Under the pieces are notes generated by a model that did not search any database, was not told where the DNA came from, and saw only the letters and a list, made by a program, of their open reading frames with translations. A DNA stretch of 64,000 nt from Verrucomicrobiota bacterium (GTDB lineage Bacteria; Verrucomicrobiota; Verrucomicrobiia; Opitutales; UBA953). The stretch covers positions 248,001 to 312,000 of the forward strand of contig SUVQ01000001.1 in NCBI GenBank assembly GCA_015061905.1, given 5' to 3'. Below, in pieces: positions 29,689 through 39,221 of the stretch; within the stretch, counting starts at the first letter, position 1, and every line of letters begins with the position of its first letter. A program made the position numbers and the translations under genes.

Positions 29689-29703
29689 GCCCAAACTTTC
29701 CCG

Positions 29704-29738
29704 AAAAACTCTCCCCAAACAGTGGGGAGAGTTTTTTT
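29704..29738 (+). terminator. Terminator after acnA
   Basis: AAAAACTCTCCCC-aaacagt-GGGGAGAGTTTTT. Confidence 0.92.
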
Positions 29739-30396
29739 GGGCATTAAGGGAATTGGCGCTTCTTTCGGAAACCTTAATCGCAAAAGAACAAGGAGAAAGA
29801 AAATTTCTTCCAAAGGAGGACAGCCGTCTTTTTGTTTTATAGGAAATTCAAAAGTCTCGAAGAGGCTTAACAATAATAACCCCATGCGAAGCGAGCAACG
29901 CGAGCGGAGCTTTGGGACAGCAAACTGACAAAACTGCGCTGCGGGAACGATACCGTTGCTCCCTGACGCATTCACGGCGCAATGAAACAACGACTTTCGA
30001 CACGCGTTCTTGCTGCACTTTTCAATCCGGAGTAGTAACTCGTACGTTTTGCTTGCCGGTTCTTTGAAAAAGATAAGTTTTGAGCAACGCCAAAAGCCTT
30101 TTCTAAGCCATTTAAAAACAGGTTTTGTTACTTTTCGGAAGATAACTAAAGAAAATCCTTACTTTTTAAATAAAAAACTTACTTTTTATTGTTTTTTTAT
30201 ATTTTTTTCTTACTGTGATTAGGGGAGCGCTTTTTGAGGATTTTTGCTTTTTCCGGGACTGTTTCCTGCAAGTTCGCTTTTGCGTTCCCGCGCGGAATTT
30301 GTTGTCATTTTAGCAAAGTGAAACCACTTCAATCTTCTTAACGCAAAACGGAGACTTATCCTACCCGAACACAATACGTCTGAAGGCGGGCACAAT

Positions 30397-32010
30397 ATGG
30401 CAAAAGCAACGAAGAAAAAGACTGACGATAAAATCAATTTAGACACGATTCTGTTTAAGTGCCGGGATATCCTGCGCAAAGCCCGCAATTCCGGATCGTT
30501 TTTTGAAAAGCGCGACATGATGCTGACGCTCGTGTTCCTGCGCTTTATCGGCGAAAAATTTGAAGACGGGATCAAAAAGCTACGCAAAGACTTAATTGCT
30601 CAAGGTCTTGACCCGGACGATGAAGAAATCTTCGCGGCATTTTTCGACGATGCTACTTTTACGGACGGCACCTATAATCTTCCCGCAGAGGCGCGTTGGT
30701 CCACGATTATTAACACTCCCGCACCCAAACTGAACGTCGCCCTCGATACCGCTCTGCACAGCATCGCGACCGGCAGTGCCCAGCTGAAAGGTTGCTTCGT
30801 GGAAGGCACGTTCACTACGCGCAACCTTGCCGCCAACGACATCAAACAAATCGTCGACGAGGTCAACAAAATCAGCCACAAGGCATTCGGCGAAGAGAAA
30901 GACCTTATCGGGCGGGTTTACGAATACTTCCTCAAAGAATTTGCCGTCAACGCGACCAAAGAGGAGGGCGAATACTACACGCCGCACGATGTCGTCCAGC
31001 TCATCGCGACCATGATTGAGCCTTTTGACGGCACGCTTTACGATCCCTGTTGCGGATCGGGCGGTATGTTTGTCCAAAGCACCGACCTCATCAGAGAAAA
31101 GCGCGGCGACATCAGCCGCATCAATGTTTACGGGCAGGAAAAAGAGGCGGCGACTTATCGCCTCGCTAAAATGAATCTCGCCCTGCGCGGGATCAGCCAC
31201 AACCTCGGCGGCGAAAGCGATTCCACCTTCACGCACGACCTGCACAAAGGGCTCTACTTCAACTACATCATGGCAAACCCGCCTTTCAATCTCAAAGGCT
31301 GGTATGATGAAAACCTGAAAAACGATTCCCGCTGGGCAAATTATGCCACGCCGCCCGAAAGCAACGCCAACTACGCTTGGATTTTGCACATGCTTTCCCA
31401 CTTGAAGCCGCTGGACGGCGTTGCCGGATTCCTGCTTGCCAACGGAGCGCTCGGCGACAGCGATACCGTGGAAATCCGCAAAAAGCTGATTCAAAACGAC
31501 AAAGTGGAAGCCATCATTATCCTCCCGCGGGAACTTTTTATTACGACGGACATCAGCGTTACCCTTTGGATTTTGAACCAAAATAAAAAAGGCGGGAAAT
31601 ACCACGGGCGCAATCTGCGCAACCGCGAAGGTGAAATTCTCTTCATGGATCTGCGCACTTGGACGGATAATCCCGTGAAAAACGAGGGAAAGAAAAAGTT
31701 CCTTTTGAATGCCGCCCAAATCCGCCGCGCCGCCGACATCTACCACACTTGGCAAAGCGCGGGAACGGACGGGAACGCGTATGCCGTTCCCGAGCTCTAT
31801 CGCAGCGTCGGCATCAGGGAAATCGAGGCGCAAGGCTGGAGCCTCGTTCCCAGCAAGTATATTGAATTTATCGATCACGACTTGGATATTGATTTCAACG
31901 CAGAAATGAGCCGTATTCAGGCGGAAATGCGTGACGTTCTCGCACAGGAGAAGCAGTCTCAAAAAATGCTTGAGGATGCTTTTAGGGGGATTGGATATGG
32001 CATTAACTAA
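30397..32010 (+). CDS. hsdM: Type I restriction-modification system methyltransferase subunit (HsdM)
   Basis: 537 aa; YDPCCGSGGMFVQS, MANPPFN, N-terminal HsdM helical domain. Confidence 0.96.
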   Translation: MAKATKKKTDDKINLDTILFKCRDILRKARNSGSFFEKRDMMLTLVFLRFIGEKFEDGIKKLRKDLIAQGLDPDDEEIFAAFFDDATFTDGTYNLPAEARWSTIINTPAPKLNVALDTALHSIATGSAQLKGCFVEGTFTTRNLAANDIKQIVDEVNKISHKAFGEEKDLIGRVYEYFLKEFAVNATKEEGEYYTPHDVVQLIATMIEPFDGTLYDPCCGSGGMFVQSTDLIREKRGDISRINVYGQEKEAATYRLAKMNLALRGISHNLGGESDSTFTHDLHKGLYFNYIMANPPFNLKGWYDENLKNDSRWANYATPPESNANYAWILHMLSHLKPLDGVAGFLLANGALGDSDTVEIRKKLIQNDKVEAIIILPRELFITTDISVTLWILNQNKKGGKYHGRNLRNREGEILFMDLRTWTDNPVKNEGKKKFLLNAAQIRRAADIYHTWQSAGTDGNAYAVPELYRSVGIREIEAQGWSLVPSKYIEFIDHDLDIDFNAEMSRIQAEMRDVLAQEKQSQKMLEDAFRGIGYGIN

Positions 32011-33118
32011 GTACAAGCTCGGTCAGCTCATCCAACTTGAAGACGAGAGAAATAGCGGCAATAAATATACGTTGGATGATGTTAAAGGAATATCCATACA
32101 GAAGGTTTTCATTGAAACAAAAGCTGATATGCAGGATGTTTCTTTGACACCGTATATTCTTGTAAAGCCTGACTTCTTTGTATACGTAACAGTTACTTCG
32201 AGAAACGGTGGCAAAATCACTCTCGCACATAATGATACCAACGATACATACATTGTTTCCTCGTCATATGTTGTTTTTAGCGTAAAACGAACAGACTTAT
32301 TGCTTTCCGATTACTTGTTCATGTATTTTAACCGTTCAGAATTTGACCGCTATGCGCGTTTTAATTCATGGGGATCTGCGAGAGAAACATTCGACTGGGA
32401 TACTATGTGCGATATTGACATCGAACTTCCCGACCTTCCCACGCAGCAAAAATACGTCGATATCTACAAAGCGATGGTCGCCAATCAGCAAAGCTACGAA
32501 CGCGGCTTGGAAGATTTGAAACTTGGGATCGATGCCTTTATTGACGAAATTAAACATAAATCAGAAACAACACCTGTCCGCGAATTACTGAAAGAAGTTG
32601 ATATTCGTAATGAGAGCGGCGAAATCACAATTGCGCATGGGATAAATATTGCAAAACAGTTCATGCCGTCTGTCGCAGACACCAACGGAGTAGATTTGAC
32701 AAAGTATAAACTCGTCGAAAAAAATCAGTTTGCTTTTTCCGGAATGCAAACGGGACGGGATGAATGTATCAGAATCGCTTTGAATAAGGCGGGAATGCCC
32801 ATCATTATTTCTCCGGCCTACACGGTGTTTGAATGCAAGAACGACACTGTTCTCGAAGAATACATTTTGATGTGGTTTTCCCGAAGAGAAAGCGACCGTC
32901 GTGGGTGGTTTATGAGTGATTCGAGTATCCGGTCTAATCTTGATTTAGATCGGTTTTACGAAACACAACTCCCGATTCCGGACAAGGACGTCCAAAAATC
33001 CATCGTCGATATTTACAACGTTTACGCCGAGCGGAAACGCATCAACGAACAACTAAAATCACAAATCAAAAACATCTGCCCGATTCTAATTCGGGGCAGC
33101 TTGGAAGAAGAGAAATAG
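31997..33118 (+). CDS. hsdS: Type I RM specificity subunit (HsdS)
   Basis: Two target-recognition-like halves (IELPDLPTQQKYVDIY.. and LPIPDKDVQKSIVDIYN..), position between hsdM and hsdR. Confidence 0.9.
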   Translation: MALTKYKLGQLIQLEDERNSGNKYTLDDVKGISIQKVFIETKADMQDVSLTPYILVKPDFFVYVTVTSRNGGKITLAHNDTNDTYIVSSSYVVFSVKRTDLLLSDYLFMYFNRSEFDRYARFNSWGSARETFDWDTMCDIDIELPDLPTQQKYVDIYKAMVANQQSYERGLEDLKLGIDAFIDEIKHKSETTPVRELLKEVDIRNESGEITIAHGINIAKQFMPSVADTNGVDLTKYKLVEKNQFAFSGMQTGRDECIRIALNKAGMPIIISPAYTVFECKNDTVLEEYILMWFSRRESDRRGWFMSDSSIRSNLDLDRFYETQLPIPDKDVQKSIVDIYNVYAERKRINEQLKSQIKNICPILIRGSLEEEK

Positions 33119-33121
33119 GAC

Positions 33122-34324
33122 ATGGGCTTTAAATTAAATATCGATAACATTCTTGAAACCAAGATAAGAGAGCTAAATTCTCGAGGAATTACGAGTGTTG
33201 AATATGGACAGCTATACGCCGACATAGGTCATGAAAAATTAAAAACAATCTTTTCGTGGCTTCATGGCGGATTTGTGAGTCTTTTCGAAATTCTAAATAA
33301 AAGGCTTCCCACAGGAGAAAATAGTGCACACTTTTGGGCTGATCCGAGTAGAGAGCTGAGTTTTATCATAGATATCACGATATCACTTCAAAATTCTCTA
33401 CGGGAAAGCAAATGGGCTTTTGTGGTAGACGAGTATTACGCTACTTTAATTAAGCGGTGTCGTGAATTTTTGTCTGATAGTGGAGGAAGTTCCATTCCTC
33501 CTCATATGGAGAAGGTAATTCTGTGTTATGTGGAACCCATCTTCCGCCTTACAGAGTTCGTTTTAATTAACAATGAGGACCGCTCTGTCATTGCGAATTT
33601 AAAGCCAATCGGGAATGGGTCTTATGCAAATGTGTTTCGCTATACAGATCCGTTCTATCAAAAGGATTTTGTTGTAAAAAGAGCGAAAATAGCTCTGAAC
33701 GAAAAAGAACTTCAACGGTTTAAGCGAGAATTTGAGGAAATGAAATCGCTTCACTCTCCGTACATTGTTGAAGTGTATTCGTATAATGAAGAAAAACACG
33801 AATACACCATGGAATTGATGGATTTAAGCCTCGAAAAATATATTAGCAGGAATAATCAATCCATGACATTGCGGGAGCGTAAAAATATTATTATGCAACT
33901 ACTCCGTGGGTATGGATATCTTCACTCTAAGGGGCTTTTTCATCGGGATATTAGTTTCAAAAATGTGCTTCTAAAACAGTATGACGACACTTTGGTTGTG
34001 AAGTTGTCAGATTTTGGTCTTGTGAAAATCGAAGAGAGCGATCTGACCTCTGAGGACACTGAATTTAAGGGGTCGTTAAATGATCCTGCGCTAAAAACGG
34101 AAGGATTTGCCAATTATGGATTTTTGCATGAAGTGTATGCATTAACATTGCTTTTTGCGTATGTTATTACAGGTAAATCTGCTTGGTCCAAAATAGATAA
34201 CCCAACCGTAAAATCCTTTGTGAATAAAGGAACTGATCATGATAAAACAAAAAGATTTCAAACACTTGAAGAACTTGGCGAAGCCGTAAAGGGGTGTTTT
34301 GAAGCTTTAGAGAAACAAAGATAG
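33122..34324 (+). CDS. Protein kinase (Ser/Thr type) encoded inside the type I RM operon
   Basis: IGNGSYANVFRY glycine-rich loop, VVKRAK Lys, HRDISFKN catalytic loop, DFGLVKIEE; ~160-aa unique N-terminal region. Confidence 0.9.
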   Translation: MGFKLNIDNILETKIRELNSRGITSVEYGQLYADIGHEKLKTIFSWLHGGFVSLFEILNKRLPTGENSAHFWADPSRELSFIIDITISLQNSLRESKWAFVVDEYYATLIKRCREFLSDSGGSSIPPHMEKVILCYVEPIFRLTEFVLINNEDRSVIANLKPIGNGSYANVFRYTDPFYQKDFVVKRAKIALNEKELQRFKREFEEMKSLHSPYIVEVYSYNEEKHEYTMELMDLSLEKYISRNNQSMTLRERKNIIMQLLRGYGYLHSKGLFHRDISFKNVLLKQYDDTLVVKLSDFGLVKIEESDLTSEDTEFKGSLNDPALKTEGFANYGFLHEVYALTLLFAYVITGKSAWSKIDNPTVKSFVNKGTDHDKTKRFQTLEELGEAVKGCFEALEKQR

Positions 34325-34582
34325 TCGAAAAAGTGGTTGTTTCCATTTTGGAAATACCCACATTCTAATGGGCAAAACGAACAATACGGCTCTGAACAAA
34401 AACACCTTCTTAAATTTTGAAAACACTATGTCTAACGCGTTAACCGAGTCATTTAACTTTTTTCTCTATACCTCGATTGAAGAGGAAGATGGTCTGTATT
34501 TTAAGGCGGGAAGGTTAAGCGTGTTAGCAACAGCCGAGGAGATCTCGGTAGTTGATTAATCCGTCGGTGAGTGAGGCGGGAA

Positions 34583-37500
34583 ATGGCGAAGCTGAAAGAA
34601 TACAACGGGCGGTTCTGTGAATCAGAATTTGAGGATGCGTTTATCTCGTTTTTAGAAGAAACGGGTTGGCATTATCTGCCCGGCGGGAGCGTCGCGCGAA
34701 GCCTGAAAACGGACGTTTTGTATGAGGACGACTTGGAGCAGTTTTTGAGTCGGGCGAATCCGGATTTGCTTTCGGAAGAGATCCGCGAGGTCATGAATTC
34801 CGTCCGCCTCGCGGGAGCGGAAAGTGAGTTCGCGACCTTGCACAAACTGTATGTGCAGATGGTAAACGGCGTGCAGTTTACGCCGCAAAGCGGCTTGGCG
34901 CGAATGGTTGCGCTTATTGATTTTGAGTGTCCGGAAAACAATATCTTTCGCGTCGTCAACCAGCTTGCCGTCGAATACGTGAACAATGGGCGGCGGGAAC
35001 TCCGCCGTCCGGACGTGCTTCTCTATGTCAACGGTTTGCCGCTGTGCGTCATTGAGCTGAAAAATCCGGCGGATGCGCGGGCGACGATTTACGATGCGTG
35101 GGAGCAAATCAACGTCCGCTATTGGCGAGATATTCCGCACCTGCTCCACTACTGCCCGTTGGCGTGTATTTCCGACGGAGTGAAAACGCGCTTGGGAACG
35201 GTGCGCACGCCTTATGAGCATTTCTATGCTTGGCGGCGCGTGAATGACGGCGACAAGGTTTCGACGCTCCCGTTTGAGGAAACGCAGACGATGATTCGGG
35301 GCGTGTTTGCGCCCGAACGCTTTCTCGAAATTTTCCGGGACTATATTTATTTTCAGGACAGCGAATACGATTACGCCGAGCGGGAAATCGTGTGCCGCTA
35401 TCCGCAGTTCTTTGCTTCCCGACTCTTGAAGCAGAGCATCGTCAAATCCGTGATTTCAAAAAGCGGGAAAGGCGGGACTTACTTCGGCGCTACGGGGTGC
35501 GGGAAAACCTACACGATGGCGTTTCTTGCCCGGCAATTGGCGTTGCGCTGTGCGGACGTTCCCGCGATAGGTTCGCCCACCATCGTTATGATTGTGGACC
35601 GCGATGAATTGCAAAAGCAGGGCGCGAAGCTCTTTACCAAGAGCAAGGAATTTTTAAATTTGGGCGAGGTTTGCATTGTCCCGAACAGGAAGGCGTTGCG
35701 AGAAGAGCTCGGCGCGCGGGAAAGCGGCGGTTTTTACATTTGCACGATTCAGAAATTCTGTGATCGGGAAGACGATAGAATCGGTCTGATTAACAGCCGG
35801 GCAAATATTATCTGTTTCTCCGACGAAGCGCACCGGACGCAAATTGAAAACGCGAAGAAGATTCAGTTCAGCAAAGATGCGGACGAGAATATGCGTGCCG
35901 TCGTTTCCAAGCCCTACGCGAAAGTGTTGAAAGAGGCGTTGCCCAATGCGACGTTTGTCGGGTTCACGGGAACGCCGATTGCCGAAACGTATCAGACTTT
36001 CGGGGACGAAATTGACCGCTACACGATGGATCAGGCGGTTGCGGACGGACTTACCGTTTCCATCAAATATCATCCGCGCATTGCCAAAGTTTTGTTGGAT
36101 CAGACAAAGATCAGGGAGATTGAGAATTACTATAAGAAGTGTGCGGATGACGGGGCGACGAGAGACGATATCGAAGCAAGTAAGCGTGCGATGAGCTCCA
36201 TGGAGGTCATTCTTGGCGAACCGTCCCGCTTGGAGCGCCTTGCCGTTGACATTCACGATCATTATGTGTCTGCGTGTGAAAACGATCCTGGAAGAGTGCA
36301 AAAAGCTATGATCGTTTGTTCCGGCAGATCGATTGCCTATACGCTTCTGAAAAAATTCCAGGAAAAGTATCCCGAATGGTTTGCGGAAAGGAAGGTGGCG
36401 GACGGAACCGTCGTTTCTGACGAGGAATTGCGTGAACTGAAGCCGATGCCCTTTATGGCGATGGTTTCAAGCGTCAGCAGTAACGATCCCGCAGAGATGT
36501 ATAACTACCTTGGCGGAGTAAAGAACGGAGAGCGCTCGGAGGCGCTTGACGCCGCGTTTAAGCAGGAAAAATCCAACTTCCGCATCGTCATTGTGGTGGA
36601 TATGTGGATTACCGGATTTGACGTTCCCGCGCTGACATACCTGTACAACGATAAGCCGCTGAAAAAGCATCTGTTAATTCAAACCATCAGCCGGGTGAAC
36701 AGAAAGTTTCCGGGCAAGGATTACGGTCTCATTGTCGATTACATCGGCATTCGGGATAATATGCGGGAAGCAATGAAGCTCTATGGTGGAGATGCCTCTG
36801 TTGCCCCGTCTTCGGATGACGTGGAACAGGCGGCGGCAGTTTTCAGAGAAGAGTTGGAAATCCTCAAAAACCTTTTTGACGGGTATGATCTGAGTCCGTT
36901 CCTCAAGCCGGATGGAGACCCGGCAGAACGTTATCGGCTTTTGGCAAAAGCGGCGGAATACGTCTTTATTTCCGCGCGGTTTCTGAATTCGGAAACAAAT
37001 CGCGGGAAGAAAGTTTCCAAGGTTTCTTTCAAAACCTATTTTCTGAAAACCGTGAAAAGAATGCGCGCGGCATACGACATTTGTCAGCCGTCCGGCGGCC
37101 TCGGTGAAGAAGAATCCGCCCTGGCGCAGTGCTTTATGGCGATTGCCGGATTTGTCCGCAAGATGAGCGGAACGGACACGGATATCGATACCGATACAAT
37201 GAATCGCCGAGTTGCCGAAATGGTGGAACAAGCGCTGAAATATAATGACATCGAAAGCATTCTTGATGACGGCGAGCAGGAAGATTTGTTCAGCCCCGAG
37301 TTTTTTGAAAAGCTGGCGGATGTAAAGATGCCTGCCACGAAACTTGAAATGCTCGTGAAAATGCTTCGCAAACAGATTCGGGAGTACGGGAAGACCAATC
37401 AAATGGCGGCGAAGAAATTCCAAGAGATGCTTGAAGAAACCGTCAGGCAATATCACGAAAGGAGAAAGCACCTCTCCGAAGAAGAAGCGGGAGAAACACA

Positions 37501-38023
37501 GGAACAGACCGCAAACGAAATTATTCGAAATGCAACAGAACAGGCACTTCAAATTTTAAAGAATATGAATGCCGACCGTGAGAGCTTTAGAAAAATCGGC
37601 CTTACATTTGAGGAAAAAGCATTTTACGACATTTTGATGGATTTACGCGACCGGCACAACTTCGTGTATGGGGAGGATAAACTTGTCGGAGGCGTTTCTG
37701 TTAACGAAAAATGCAAGTCGCTGGCAAAGAAAGTGAAAGAAATTATCGATACAAAATCTTCATTTTCTGATTGGCTCAACAATCAGATTATTCGGGATCG
37801 GCTTAAATTTGACATTAAAGTTTGTTTGATCAAAAACGGTTATCCGCCGCAGTACTGCCCCGAAGTTTTCCGAAAGGTTATGGATCAGGTCGAAAATTTT
37901 GAAGAGAACAACTCGGGAGTTCTTGAAGAAAAGAGTATCGTGAGCTATTCGGACGAAGAAACATTGCTCATGGTTGCGGAAGATCCGGAGGCTTTTCACA
38001 AGCGCCTTCCCGAGAAATCCTAA
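34583..38023 (+). CDS. hsdR: Type I restriction endonuclease subunit R (HsdR)
   Basis: ~1146 aa; PDVLLYVNGLPLCVIELKNP nuclease motif, GATGCGKTYTMAF Walker A, DEAHRTQ, VGFTGTPIAETYQTFG. Confidence 0.97.
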   Translation: MAKLKEYNGRFCESEFEDAFISFLEETGWHYLPGGSVARSLKTDVLYEDDLEQFLSRANPDLLSEEIREVMNSVRLAGAESEFATLHKLYVQMVNGVQFTPQSGLARMVALIDFECPENNIFRVVNQLAVEYVNNGRRELRRPDVLLYVNGLPLCVIELKNPADARATIYDAWEQINVRYWRDIPHLLHYCPLACISDGVKTRLGTVRTPYEHFYAWRRVNDGDKVSTLPFEETQTMIRGVFAPERFLEIFRDYIYFQDSEYDYAEREIVCRYPQFFASRLLKQSIVKSVISKSGKGGTYFGATGCGKTYTMAFLARQLALRCADVPAIGSPTIVMIVDRDELQKQGAKLFTKSKEFLNLGEVCIVPNRKALREELGARESGGFYICTIQKFCDREDDRIGLINSRANIICFSDEAHRTQIENAKKIQFSKDADENMRAVVSKPYAKVLKEALPNATFVGFTGTPIAETYQTFGDEIDRYTMDQAVADGLTVSIKYHPRIAKVLLDQTKIREIENYYKKCADDGATRDDIEASKRAMSSMEVILGEPSRLERLAVDIHDHYVSACENDPGRVQKAMIVCSGRSIAYTLLKKFQEKYPEWFAERKVADGTVVSDEELRELKPMPFMAMVSSVSSNDPAEMYNYLGGVKNGERSEALDAAFKQEKSNFRIVIVVDMWITGFDVPALTYLYNDKPLKKHLLIQTISRVNRKFPGKDYGLIVDYIGIRDNMREAMKLYGGDASVAPSSDDVEQAAAVFREELEILKNLFDGYDLSPFLKPDGDPAERYRLLAKAAEYVFISARFLNSETNRGKKVSKVSFKTYFLKTVKRMRAAYDICQPSGGLGEEESALAQCFMAIAGFVRKMSGTDTDIDTDTMNRRVAEMVEQALKYNDIESILDDGEQEDLFSPEFFEKLADVKMPATKLEMLVKMLRKQIREYGKTNQMAAKKFQEMLEETVRQYHERRKHLSEEEAGETQEQTANEIIRNATEQALQILKNMNADRESFRKIGLTFEEKAFYDILMDLRDRHNFVYGEDKLVGGVSVNEKCKSLAKKVKEIIDTKSSFSDWLNNQIIRDRLKFDIKVCLIKNGYPPQYCPEVFRKVMDQVENFEENNSGVLEEKSIVSYSDEETLLMVAEDPEAFHKRLPEKS

Positions 38024-38029
38024 GGATTA

Positions 38030-38067
38030 AAAAAGCGTTCCCGCGAAAATCACGGGAACGCTTTTTT
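38030..38067. terminator. Bidirectional terminator between hsdR and nuc built from an inverted motif pair
   Basis: aaaaAGCGTTCCCG-cgaaaatca-CGGGAACGCTtttttt. Confidence 0.93.
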
Positions 38068-39054
38068 TTACCAAATGGTTTTGGCGGGTTTGAGTTCGAG
38101 CGCATTTTGTGTAATTTCGTCGAGTTCGCGGAAAAAATTCAGTCCGCTACGGCGTTCGATTTCACGAATGCTTGCAAGGTGAGCGCGTGCGTTCCCGTCG
38201 ATTCCTTTTTCGTGCGGAATGATAAAACCGAGCGTGCGCAGAGCGTTCCTGCGCTCTTCGTCGCGGTCGGCAACAATCATGAAAAACGCGTCGGGAACGA
38301 CAACTTTTCCTTTGAGTTTACGCTGATTTTTTTCCTTGTTGTAAATCGGACCGCAGAGGACCCATACTTCGCCGAACGCGTGTGTATAGCGTTTTAGGAT
38401 ACGTTGTTCCAAATCTTTCCACACGCCTGCGTTTACTTCGTGAAGTTGCGGGACGATGTTGGTCATCAAAAACGATTCGCGCTGGGCGGCTTCTCCGTAG
38501 CAAACGCCCATCGCCTGATTCGGAGCCATGTGTCCGCGGTCGTAGCCGGAACGCGTGTAGTCGGAAGGTTCGACGCGTGCGCGGGAACGCGTATCGGTTT
38601 CAAACGCGGGGCGATCTTCCGTTTCGAAACTCTTTGGCGGGAACACTTTATAGGCGACCCATGCGGGGTTTCCGGCGGCGTTGTCGTAGCCGACAATGTA
38701 GCCGCGATTTTTCAAAAAGTTCAAAGAAGTTTTGCTTTCGGGAGAACCTCCGAGCACAAATCCCGTGGCGTCGAGCGTTCCCGCGTCCACGCTTTGTCCG
38801 TAAACGAAAGGCAGGTGCTGGGCGATTCCGTCGAGCAGGAAAACCATTTCGTCGGGTGTGGCGGGGCATTCCCGCACGATGTCGATGACGCTTACGATTC
38901 CGCTTTCGATGGTGTCTTTGGTTTCTTCGTCGCCGAAAAAGTGAACGGTTTTGATGCCGAGAGCGGCGACGGCGAGAACGCCGGCACAAATTGCGAGTCG
39001 CTTGAAGTTGAGTTTTCGCGGATTGATTTTCCGGGCTTTGCGTTTTTTCGCCAT
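38068..39054 (-). CDS. DNA/RNA non-specific endonuclease (NUC family), membrane-anchored or exported
   Basis: Basic N-terminus plus TM; DYTRSGYDRGHMAPNQAM (DRGH motif) and LMTNIVPQLHEVNAGVWKDLEQ. Confidence 0.9.
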   Translation of the reverse strand: MAKKRKARKINPRKLNFKRLAICAGVLAVAALGIKTVHFFGDEETKDTIESGIVSVIDIVRECPATPDEMVFLLDGIAQHLPFVYGQSVDAGTLDATGFVLGGSPESKTSLNFLKNRGYIVGYDNAAGNPAWVAYKVFPPKSFETEDRPAFETDTRSRARVEPSDYTRSGYDRGHMAPNQAMGVCYGEAAQRESFLMTNIVPQLHEVNAGVWKDLEQRILKRYTHAFGEVWVLCGPIYNKEKNQRKLKGKVVVPDAFFMIVADRDEERRNALRTLGFIIPHEKGIDGNARAHLASIREIERRSGLNFFRELDEITQNALELKPAKTIW

Positions 39055-39128
39055 GAGAAGATTTTTGAAATTAAAAAAAACTTACGGAGACTCCGCAAAC
39101 AGAGCACCCGGCAGAGTTAATGAATAGT

Positions 39129-39221
39129 TAATAATGAATAGTGAATAACGCAGTGCCGAGGTTTTTGCCTAAGGCAAAAACTTTGAAGACTGAATTATTC
39201 GTTATTCACTATTCATTATTA
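39129..39221. repeat. MITE-like hairpin element overlapping the 3' end of tyrS
   Basis: 22-bp perfect arms TAATAATGAATAGTGAATAACG (39129-39150) and its reverse complement (39200-39221); inner hairpin GTTTTTGCC-TAA-GGCAAAAAC (39161-39181). Confidence 0.85.

Noticed and set aside
34368-34559. 63-aa ORF between the kinase gene and hsdR as a real gene
   Set aside because: Short, no recognisable domain and no clear ribosome-binding site; could be a chance ORF.
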